Positions 1-6,000 of a stretch of DNA of 7,912 nucleotides are shown here, in pieces. The stretch comes from Spirochaeta sp. (GTDB taxonomy: Bacteria > Spirochaetota > Spirochaetia > DSM-27196 > Alkalispirochaetaceae). How positions within the stretch are numbered: position 1 is the stretch's first letter; each line of letters begins with the position of its first letter. The translations under genes were made by a program, and so were the position numbers. Below the pieces are notes generated by a model. That model was not told the DNA's origin, ran no database searches, and saw only the letters and a program-made list of their open reading frames with translations. The stretch spans positions 1 through 7,912 of the forward strand of contig SKHA01000063.1 of the NCBI GenBank assembly GCA_007117185.1, read 5' to 3'.

Positions 1-66
1 AGGAACTTCTGTCCTGCCCAGGGGGTAGATCTTCCAGACCTGCTCCAGCCGAACCGCGTTGTCCAT
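1..66 (-). CDS. ABC transporter ATP-binding protein, LolD/MacB type (N-terminal 22 codons only)
   Basis: Only the start of this gene is inside the window; it runs off the left edge. The ATG is at 66-64 and the frame is open to position 1. Residues 5-22 read VRLEQVWKIYPLGRTEVP. This matches the opening of LolD/MacB/FtsE-type ATPases, where a first beta strand is followed by 'K.Y..G...V.AL' just before the Walker A loop. The Walker A, signature and Walker B motifs lie outside the window, so the call rests on this short stretch plus context: two FtsX-type permeases sit upstream in the same operon without another ATPase. It starts 34 bp after the barrel gene stop. The Shine-Dalgarno signal is weak (ATAGG about 7 nt upstream). 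Expected role: energising the two permeases from the cytoplasmic face. Confidence 0.82.
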   Translation of the reverse strand, partial: MDNAVRLEQVWKIYPLGRTEVP

Positions 67-100
67 ACGCAAACCTATCAGAGAAGCCCCGGGGCGTCGA

Positions 101-1372
101 CTAGAAGCTGAACTTCAGCCGCGCCGCCACCAGAACCGAGACCACCCCGTTGGACGGCAGGGTTGTGTCAGCGCCGCGGTAGACCGTGTCGGGCTGGCCG
201 TATTTGACAGGTATCCCGATCGTCCCATCCAGGCTGGGGGCCAGCGTTCCGGTGAACGCCGTCTCTACCTGCCCGGAGTTGTCTACAAAGGCGTGCTGCC
301 ACTGCACCTGGGGCCGCCACCGGCCGGGGAGAAACTGGGGCATCCGCACCGCCAGGGCTACCCGGTGCCCCTGCCAGTCAGGGATCGCCGTGTCAAAGAG
401 GTACTCCCCAATCACCCGCCAGACCGGGTTGCCCCCCTCCCAGACAAACTGCGAGAGGGTGGCCACCGTTATCGTGTCGGGGTTGAAGGGGTCCTGCCGG
501 TCCCAGAGCACCCGCGCCTCCTGGGTCAGGTCCAGGTGGCCCAGCCCAAGGGTAGCGTGAATAGTGGTTCGCAAAGCGTCTTCCGCCCGCAGCCGCGCTG
601 CCACCCCGGCGCTCACCCGGCCCCGGGTGGCCTCATACTGCCCGGCGTAGGTGAACGATCTGGGATCACCCGCTCCGTGTATCGCGATCTCTGTCTGGCG
701 GGTGTACACCAGCGCGGTGGCAGTCCCCGGCCCCACCGGCACGGTAGCCCGCACCGCCGCGCCCCCGGAAACATCGTCCACAATATTGCCGATGTTGGTG
801 AGGATTCGTGCCTGCCCCCAGGTCATCCCGTATTTTCCCACGCGGAAAAAGACGGTGTCCCCCAGGGTGTAGTCCACAAAGAGTTCGCCAATGGCGGGGT
901 TACTGAAGCGGGCGGTGCTCTCGCTCAGGGCGGTGGTCAAAGAGCCGGAAAAGCGCAGGTACGGGCGGGGTCGGGCGGTGACGCGCAGTGTGGTGCTCAT
1001 GTCGTACCCGGCTCGCCAGGTCAGCAGGTCACCGACGGACGCGCCCTCGGCGGCATCGCTGCCGGGCCACTGCGATAACCCCAGGGAGAACCCTGCCCCG
1101 GTATCAACGGTCCCGCTGAAGCGCACCGGAGAGGTGGTCAGCGCCGCTACGTCTACCACCGCCGGCACTGCAGCTGTGGCAGCACCGGCGCCGGAATCAT
1201 CGTCCGGGCTATCCCCGGGTTCATCCTGGATCTCATCGTCCACGATCCCCTGCTCGGGGTCTCCAAACAGATCGTCCAGGTCGTCGAAGGCTGTTGCCAC
1301 GCCCGGAACAAGGATCAGGATCGCGGCAAACATCAGGGCCAGGACAACCTGAGCAGCGGCGGCCCTTCTCAA
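101..1372 (-). CDS. Predicted outer-membrane beta-barrel protein with acidic N-terminal tether
   Basis: A 423-residue secreted protein that I cannot assign to a named family. The signal peptide is about residues 1-28 (two Arg, then a long Ala/Leu/Ile core, ending VATA before FDD). The mature protein begins with an acidic, probably disordered stretch (about 29-62) opening with DLDDLFG (31-37), followed by an Ala/Val-rich linker (63-80). From about 84 to the end it shows alternating polar/hydrophobic strands with Gly and aromatic residues, ending KFSF. A terminal Phe is typical of BAM-folded outer-membrane barrels. The start is TTG at 1372-1370, overlapping the upstream stop as TTGA. It is supported by GGAGAGG 8 nt upstream and by the Arg pair of the signal peptide; the next Met (residue 14) would cut into the signal peptide. 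Within this LolA/ABC operon it is a candidate outer-membrane acceptor or channel (inference). Confidence 0.85.
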   Translation of the reverse strand: MRRAAAAQVVLALMFAAILILVPGVATAFDDLDDLFGDPEQGIVDDEIQDEPGDSPDDDSGAGAATAAVPAVVDVAALTTSPVRFSGTVDTGAGFSLGLSQWPGSDAAEGASVGDLLTWRAGYDMSTTLRVTARPRPYLRFSGSLTTALSESTARFSNPAIGELFVDYTLGDTVFFRVGKYGMTWGQARILTNIGNIVDDVSGGAAVRATVPVGPGTATALVYTRQTEIAIHGAGDPRSFTYAGQYEATRGRVSAGVAARLRAEDALRTTIHATLGLGHLDLTQEARVLWDRQDPFNPDTITVATLSQFVWEGGNPVWRVIGEYLFDTAIPDWQGHRVALAVRMPQFLPGRWRPQVQWQHAFVDNSGQVETAFTGTLAPSLDGTIGIPVKYGQPDTVYRGADTTLPSNGVVSVLVAARLKFSF

Positions 1373-2184
1373 TCGCTCACCCTCTCCAGGAACGTCCGGG
1401 TAAAGACCATGTCCGGAACGGGGTTCAGGGAGGGCCGGTCCACCGCGATCAGGGTGCGTTCGTTCCGAAAGACACCGTCGATCCGCCGCCCCCGCAGCTC
1501 GTCCTGGATCACGATACGTACCGGTACGAACCGGGTGCCCAGCCGCCGGTAGGTGGGGATTGCGGTGGTCCGCATGTGCTGTCCCGAGAGGCTGTAGTCC
1601 TCGAATTTGCGCACCAGGTTGTCCTGGTCGATCCAGATGCGCATCACCGGAAAGGTGACCGAATCCACCACCGCTTCCAGGTCGTACACGTCGGTGGTGT
1701 ACGACCCCAGGCGCTCAACGGCGTGGCCGGTGATGCGGTATTCCTCCGCCAGGTTGGAACGGGTGAAGTCGGAGTTGCGGGCGTTGGAGTTCTGAAAGCG
1801 GTCCCGGGAGCTGGTGACGGTAAAGCGCCGGTCCACCGGATCGTACAGGGAGAGGTTCTCGCCGATGCGCAGGTACCCCTTACCGCGGTCCGCTGCGGGC
1901 TCCATGATCAGGATGGTGTAGGTGTCTGCCCGGTCCCGCCGGAAGAGGGTGAACCGGGTGACGCTGCTGCCCTGACCGGGGCGCTCCTGGGTAAGGGTGT
2001 ACTCCGCAGAGAAGTCGTCGTTGCCGAAGGTGACCAGCTCGTCTACCCGACGCAGGATCTGCCGCGCTTCATCACGGGAGATCGTGTCGGCGGTGGCGGT
2101 AACCACCAGCATCGTCGCCATCACCAGCGCCAGCGCCACGCGTGCCCCCCGCGCTCCCGATTTTCGTATCTCTGTCTCTCTCAT
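1369..2184 (-). CDS. LolA-like periplasmic outer membrane lipoprotein-sorting protein
   Basis: A 271-residue protein of the LolA-fold 'outer membrane lipoprotein-sorting' group (COG2834 / LolA-like). The family binds acyl chains or lipidated proteins in a half-barrel cavity and carries them across the periplasm. The signal peptide is about 1-32 (basic start, Leu/Val/Ala core, ending TATA before DT). There is no Cys near the cleavage site, so it should be soluble rather than a lipoprotein. Recognisable family segments are LIMEPAADRGKGYLRIGENL (92-111), LYDPVDRRFTV (113-123) and a run around RFQNSNARNSDF (129-140). The end of the fold has the usual 'R.W.D..N' strand near 182-189. The ATG at 2184 is preceded by AGGAG with 8-nt spacing. 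It lies 22 bp after a permease gene and overlaps the barrel gene by 4 nt, so the three are probably translationally linked. The cargo is unknown. Confidence 0.9.
   Translation of the reverse strand: MRETEIRKSGARGARVALALVMATMLVVTATADTISRDEARQILRRVDELVTFGNDDFSAEYTLTQERPGQGSSVTRFTLFRRDRADTYTILIMEPAADRGKGYLRIGENLSLYDPVDRRFTVTSSRDRFQNSNARNSDFTRSNLAEEYRITGHAVERLGSYTTDVYDLEAVVDSVTFPVMRIWIDQDNLVRKFEDYSLSGQHMRTTAIPTYRRLGTRFVPVRIVIQDELRGRRIDGVFRNERTLIAVDRPSLNPVPDMVFTRTFLERVSD
1381..1387 (-). promoter_or_regulatory. Shine-Dalgarno site that decides the TTG start of the barrel gene
   Basis: GGAGAGG on the minus strand, 8 nt upstream of the TTG at 1372. It is embedded in the last codons of the LolA-like gene (encoding Leu-Glu-Arg). 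It is the main reason for preferring TTG over the downstream Met at residue 14. Confidence 0.7.
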
Positions 2185-2192
2185 CGTTCAAA

Positions 2193-2197
2193 CTCCT
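2193..2197 (-). promoter_or_regulatory. Shine-Dalgarno site for the LolA-like gene
   Basis: AGGAG on the minus strand (CAGGAG if 2198 is included), 8 nt before the ATG at 2184. It lies inside the 22-bp gap after the permease stop and fixes this start. Confidence 0.75.
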
Positions 2198-2206
2198 GAA
2201 GGTTCG

Positions 2207-3508
2207 CTATTCCTGCCGCAGCGCTTCCACCGGGCGCACCCGGCTGGCCCGCACCGCCGAGCGCAGGCACCCGATCAGCGCGGCAGCCACCCCAATGGCA
2301 ACGATGCCCCCTGCCGCCTGCAGCGGCAGCACCCACTGGAGCCGCCCCCGCACCAGAAAGAGCATCGCCCACCCCTGGCCGCCGAAGTCCACCAGGCGGC
2401 GTACCCCCTCAAGGGCCGCCACCCCGGTAAGCACCCCAAGCATAACACCTGCAAGGGCAAGAAACAGCGCTTCCGTGAGAAAGAGCAGTACCACCCGGGG
2501 GCGCTGCATCCCCAGGGCGCGGAGGGTGCCGATCTCCCGGGTGCGCTCAAAGACGATCATCGAGTAAGTGTTGCTCACCCCCACCACCACAATTCCCAGA
2601 AAAAGCACCACGATAACCCCGGCGATGAGGGTGATCGCCTGCAGCAGGTCGTTGATCTCCTCAAGCTGGGCGGTGAGGGTGACCACCCCGTACTCCCGCT
2701 GCTCCCGCCGTGCCCGGGAGGCGTCAGAGTACTCGTCCCGGTCCCGGAGGATCCCGAACGCCGGCAGCCGCTCCACGATCGCCGCGGAAAGGACCTGCGC
2801 CGCCCGCTCCTCCTGCTGCAGCGGGTCCGCCAGGTAGATTCCCATCTCGTTTATCTGGTCCTCCGGCTGCTCCAGGACGCGGTTCAGGGTGCGCCGGTGC
2901 AGGTACGAGGTGAACCCGAAGAAGCTCGCCTCGGCAAAGATGCCCCGCACCATCAGATCTACCGTGTTGGACCGCCCCCGTGGGGTGACCACCGAAACGA
3001 CGATCCGGTCGCCCACCCGGGCCTCCAGAATTTCCGCAGCGGCGCTGGAGATGAGGATCCCCTCCTGGTCGTCGGCCTCGGGGATTTGTCCTTCCAGCAG
3101 GTCGAAGGACTCCAGGATGGGCCGCTCCAGCTCCCACTCCACTCCTACCAGGCGGCGCTGCCGGGTGTAGTACCCCGCGAAGAAGAGGGTGGCGTTGCCG
3201 GCGTCGTAGTAGGTGCTGCGCTCGGACCACGTCACGGTGGGGATCCCCGCCGCCGCCGGCGCCTGGGTGAGAATCTCACGGACGACCTCGGGCTCGCTGA
3301 TGAGAGAACGACCGCTGCCGTCGTACCCCAGAACCACCAGGTCGCCGGCGAAGTAGCGGCTGGCCTTGCCCCGGAGCGTCCCTGAGATCCCCAGGACGGT
3401 CCCGATCACCATCACCAGGGTGGCAACCACCATCGTCAGTGCCAGCAGCAGAACCCGGTAGCGGTGCAGGTTCCGGGAAAAATTGCGCCACGCCGGTTTG
3501 ATTATCAT
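2207..3508 (-). CDS. ABC transporter permease, FtsX/LolC-E/MacB type (433 aa)
   Basis: Inner-membrane permease with the layout of LolC/LolE/MacB: one N-terminal membrane helix, a large periplasmic domain, then three helices. Helices are about 17-41, 289-313, 340-364 and 396-416; the periplasmic (MacB_PCD-like) domain is about 42-288. The FtsX core is clear at VFERTREIGTLRALGMQRPR (319-338), the cytoplasmic coupling segment that contacts the ATPase. The C-terminus, ASRVRPVEALRQE, is the usual 'P.eALR' ending of this family. The ATG at 3508 is preceded by GAGGGGG (3516-3522) with 7-nt spacing, overlapping the stop of the upstream permease gene. In known Lol systems two such permeases pair with two LolD subunits to extract lipoproteins from the inner membrane. 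Whether this one handles lipoproteins or another lipid is not visible. It is somewhat longer than typical LolC/E (about 400 aa). Confidence 0.93.
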   Translation of the reverse strand: MIIKPAWRNFSRNLHRYRVLLLALTMVVATLVMVIGTVLGISGTLRGKASRYFAGDLVVLGYDGSGRSLISEPEVVREILTQAPAAAGIPTVTWSERSTYYDAGNATLFFAGYYTRQRRLVGVEWELERPILESFDLLEGQIPEADDQEGILISSAAAEILEARVGDRIVVSVVTPRGRSNTVDLMVRGIFAEASFFGFTSYLHRRTLNRVLEQPEDQINEMGIYLADPLQQEERAAQVLSAAIVERLPAFGILRDRDEYSDASRARREQREYGVVTLTAQLEEINDLLQAITLIAGVIVVLFLGIVVVGVSNTYSMIVFERTREIGTLRALGMQRPRVVLLFLTEALFLALAGVMLGVLTGVAALEGVRRLVDFGGQGWAMLFLVRGRLQWVLPLQAAGGIVAIGVAAALIGCLRSAVRASRVRPVEALRQE

Positions 3509-3520
3509 CTCACAGCCCCC

Positions 3521-4996
3521 TCACGCCGCGCTCATCGCCTGTACCGGTGCGATCCCCAGGGCGCGCTTCAGGGGGTACAGCACCGCCAGAACGGTGAGGG
3601 CCAGCGCGGCCCCCAGGTGGGTCAGGACGATCCCCCCGGTGACCACGCCGCCGATGGCGCCGCCGCCGAAGAGGATCGCCAGGTAGGGGTTCTCCGGGAC
3701 GATCGCCGCCCGATCCAGCGCCCCGGTGGCCAGGGTTCCCAGCAGGATTCCCACCAGCGCCGATCCCGCCACCACCACCAGCGTCTCTGCGGCGATCATC
3801 GCCGCCACCCGGGCGCGGGTGGCCCCCAGGGCGCGCATCGTTCCGATTTCGGCGGTGCGCTCCAGCACCGAGAGGACCAGCGCGTTGGTGGTGATCACCG
3901 CCGCCCCGAAGGCGACAAAGAGCAGCCCGGCGTTGAACATCAGCTGCAGGTACCACACGATCTGGGCTGTTCCGCCCACCGTGCCGCGCCAGTCCCGGAT
4001 CAGCACCCCCTCGCCGCCGCTGGCGCCCCAACCGCCTCGGGCCAGGGCGGCAGTGACAGCGCCAGCGGTATCCCGATCGTACAGAGAGACCAGCAGGAAG
4101 TTCCACGCCCCGTCCACCGTGGCCCGGGCGCTCTCGGTCTCCTGGCGCGTCTCGGCAAAGAACGACTGCAGCGAGGCAAGGATATCGTCGTCCTCGGCGT
4201 CGCTACCAACCGCGGCGCCATCGGCGCCCTCAAAATCTCCCGCAGCGCTGCCGAACAGGTCGTCCAGGTCGCTTTCCAGAAGATCCCGTTGATCCTCCTG
4301 AACCTCCACAACCCCGCCGGCCCCGTAGATGTACCCGTTCAGGGCGCGGGCGGTATCCGGGTCAACCAGCGCCACCCGGCGGAGCATCTCGTCCTCAATG
4401 GGGTAGCGAAACACCCCCGCAATGGGAACCTCCCGCAGGGTGAACGTCACGTCGTGGGCCACCGCCAGGAGCGCCCGCTGCCCCGGCAGCGCCTCCGCCG
4501 CGTGGCCGCCCCATCCTTCCTGCACCACCAGCCCGCGCTCTCCCGCTTCGGGCCAGCGTCCCGCCACCAGCTCCAGCGCCGGAAAGAGCTCACCATAGCG
4601 CCGGAAATCCACCCCGAAGAGGACGTTGTCTTCCCGCCGGCCCTGCGCCTCGATGCGCGCCACCGCGCTCACGATCGCCGCAGTGGTCCGGACCTCCCGG
4701 CGCTGCTCAACTACCTCCCGGACGCGGTCAAACTCGGCGATAGTCGGTGGTACCAGGTACTCGCCCACCAGCAGCGCGTCAGACCCGAAGATGGTGAACG
4801 TTCCGTCGCCCCGGGCGGCCACGCTGAAATCACCAGCCACGTGGGCGGCGTAGGTCCGGTACAGCGCGTCGTCGGAGGACCCGAGGACGGCGTTACCGGC
4901 AATCAGCGCCGAAAAAGAGAGGATCAGAACCATCACCATCGGCAGCAGCCGCAAGAGATTCCGGGCGACGTTCCGCAGAACAAGAGAGAAAAACAC
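3521..4996 (-). CDS. ABC transporter permease, FtsX/LolC-E/MacB type (491 aa) with acidic periplasmic insert
   Basis: Second FtsX-type inner-membrane permease and first gene of the operon. Helices are about 15-37, 350-376, 398-422 and 455-476; the periplasmic domain is about 38-349. The coupling segment VLERTAEIGTMRALGATRAR (377-396) parallels that of the neighbouring permease, so the two probably form a heterodimer. It is about 58 residues longer than its partner, largely because of an acidic, low-complexity stretch near 232-290 that includes DLDDLFG (243-249). The start is GTG at 4996. An in-frame TGA lies 7-9 nt upstream, so no earlier start is possible. The GTG puts the N-terminus (MFFSLVLRNVARNL) at the same offset as the partner's (MIIKPAWRNFSRNL), which supports it. 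The only good Shine-Dalgarno, GGGAG at 5011-5015, is 14 nt away, too far for this codon. Confidence 0.92.
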   Translation of the reverse strand: MFFSLVLRNVARNLLRLLPMVMVLILSFSALIAGNAVLGSSDDALYRTYAAHVAGDFSVAARGDGTFTIFGSDALLVGEYLVPPTIAEFDRVREVVEQRREVRTTAAIVSAVARIEAQGRREDNVLFGVDFRRYGELFPALELVAGRWPEAGERGLVVQEGWGGHAAEALPGQRALLAVAHDVTFTLREVPIAGVFRYPIEDEMLRRVALVDPDTARALNGYIYGAGGVVEVQEDQRDLLESDLDDLFGSAAGDFEGADGAAVGSDAEDDDILASLQSFFAETRQETESARATVDGAWNFLLVSLYDRDTAGAVTAALARGGWGASGGEGVLIRDWRGTVGGTAQIVWYLQLMFNAGLLFVAFGAAVITTNALVLSVLERTAEIGTMRALGATRARVAAMIAAETLVVVAGSALVGILLGTLATGALDRAAIVPENPYLAILFGGGAIGGVVTGGIVLTHLGAALALTVLAVLYPLKRALGIAPVQAMSAA

Positions 4997-5061
4997 GGCG
5001 CATCATAACACTCCCGGCAGATCTTTCAGAAGTGCCTCCGGTGTGATAGATTCCACAATCT
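4997..5061. promoter_or_regulatory. Divergent intergenic control region (permease operon / Wzz-like gene)
   Basis: All 65 bp separate two divergently read genes, so promoters for both must lie here or inside the opposing gene. Visible elements are a minus-strand extended -10-like TGTTATGAT (5002-5010), a minus-strand GGGAG (5011-5015), a plus-strand -10-like TAGATT (5047-5052), and a perfect palindrome at 5046-5063. -35 boxes are poor on both strands (best plus-strand candidate TTCAGA at 5025-5030, 16 bp from TAGATT). That two promoters share this space is inferred from the gene layout. Confidence 0.55.
5002..5010 (-). promoter_or_regulatory. Candidate extended -10 box of the permease operon
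   Basis: The minus strand reads TGTTATGAT, one mismatch from the extended -10 consensus TGnTATAAT. The predicted transcription start falls at about 4995-4996, on the GTG start codon itself, which would give a leaderless or nearly leaderless mRNA. The -35 match is weak (TTCTGA, 3 of 6, 18-bp spacer). Confidence 0.35.
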
Positions 5062-5063
5062 AT
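5046..5063. repeat. Perfect 7-bp inverted repeat overlapping the Wzz-like start codon
   Basis: ATAGATT-CCAC-AATCTAT: two perfect 7-bp arms around a 4-nt centre. The right arm ends in the A and T of the ATG at 5062. As DNA it could be an operator covering the -10-like TAGATT and the start site; as RNA it could form a stem that hides the start codon. Its function is inferred; the symmetry is read directly. Confidence 0.6.
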
Positions 5064-6000
5064 GAGCGACACAATTGACGACGATACGATTTCCCTGGTT
5101 GACCTGGTTGCGGTGGTGGTGCGCTACCGCCGGCTGATCATCGGCGGTACCGTTCTGGCGGGGGTAATCGCCGTGGCGGTGCTCTTTCTCCTTCCCATGA
5201 CCGGCATCGTTCCCGGTCCCGAACCGAGCTACACCGCCGAGGTGCGCCTGGTGGTGGATCAGATCCCCTCGGATCTCAGAGAGTACGCGCCCATCGATCC
5301 GGGGGTACTCCTGCGGGCGATCCTCACGGACCCCCTCATTGTGGGGGACGTCTTTGAGCCCTTTGAAGAAGAGCCGGACCCGGACCGCACCCGGGAGCGC
5401 TACCTGGCGACGGTACGCCGCACCATCATCCCCGAACGCCTTTCCATCGCCTGGGAGTCCAGTACCCGGGTGCTCACTATATCCTGGAAGGCCAACGACC
5501 CCGACGACGCCGTGGCATTTTTGCAGGCGTTGTACCCCTACGCCGCCGACGAGATGGGCCGCCGGGTCCTGCGGCAGATGCGGGATGTGGAACGCTCCCT
5601 CACCCGCAGCCTCGAAACGGCGCGGCTCACCCTCTCCCAGACGATCGCCGACTCGGTAGAGCGGTTGGCAACGTCCTCCGCCGGTCTCACCGAGGAGCGC
5701 ATCCTCAACCTGGTTCAGGGAACCGGAACCGGAGAGATCACCGCGTTCATGCGCGCCGAGATGTCCCTGGAGCGCCTGCAGACGTTGCTTCAGAATCCCG
5801 GCAGCCTCTACACCGTGGTGACCGAGCCGGTAGTCTTTGAAGACATGAACGGCCAGGGCCGGGCAGTGCGGGTGGTGGTCACCGTGTTTGCAGCGTTCTT
5901 CCTCACCGTCTTTCTGGCGTTCGTCCTGCAGTACGTCCGCACCGTCAAGTCGGACCCCCAGGAGATGGACAAGCTGCGCACCGCCTGGCTCAGGAAGTAA
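5062..6000 (+). CDS. Wzz-like polysaccharide chain-length determinant / co-polymerase
   Basis: A 312-residue inner-membrane protein with the plan of the Wzz (PF02706) group, which sets the length of O-antigen or capsule chains made by Wzy polymerases. The cytoplasmic start MSDTIDDDTISLVDLVAVVV is followed by RYRR and a first helix (about 24-46). This matches the family opening 'd.islvdl..vl.r.r..i'. The periplasmic domain (about 47-267) includes a SYTAEVRLVVD strand (56-66), a 'DPDDAVAFLQAL' helix start (147-158) and a probable coiled-coil helix (about 163-203). The second helix is about 268-292, followed by a short cytoplasmic tail (KSDPQEMDKLRTAWLRK) with no Walker motifs or Tyr cluster, so there is no fused kinase. 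The length is close to classical Wzz. An in-frame TGA at 5044-5046 excludes earlier starts, and the ATG has no clear Shine-Dalgarno. It faces a Wzi-like gene tail-to-tail. The exact polymer is unknown. Confidence 0.85.
   Translation: MSDTIDDDTISLVDLVAVVVRYRRLIIGGTVLAGVIAVAVLFLLPMTGIVPGPEPSYTAEVRLVVDQIPSDLREYAPIDPGVLLRAILTDPLIVGDVFEPFEEEPDPDRTRERYLATVRRTIIPERLSIAWESSTRVLTISWKANDPDDAVAFLQALYPYAADEMGRRVLRQMRDVERSLTRSLETARLTLSQTIADSVERLATSSAGLTEERILNLVQGTGTGEITAFMRAEMSLERLQTLLQNPGSLYTVVTEPVVFEDMNGQGRAVRVVVTVFAAFFLTVFLAFVLQYVRTVKSDPQEMDKLRTAWLRK

Noticed and set aside
86..95. GCCCCGGGGC palindrome between the barrel and ATPase genes, as a possible terminator.
   Set aside because: No room for a loop without losing the central pairs, no T-run, and the ATPase gene continues in the same direction with a 34-bp gap, so termination here is not expected.
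59..1078. Long open frame on the plus strand, antisense to the barrel gene (339 codons).
   Set aside because: The product is rich in Arg, Pro, Gly and His with no domain, signal peptide or membrane segment, as expected for a shadow frame in GC-rich DNA. The minus-strand frame has a signal peptide, strand pattern and ribosome site.
3464..5008. Long open frame on the plus strand, antisense to the first permease (514 codons).
   Set aside because: Low-complexity Arg/Gln/His/Pro product with no recognisable family. The minus-strand frame has clear FtsX motifs and membrane helices.
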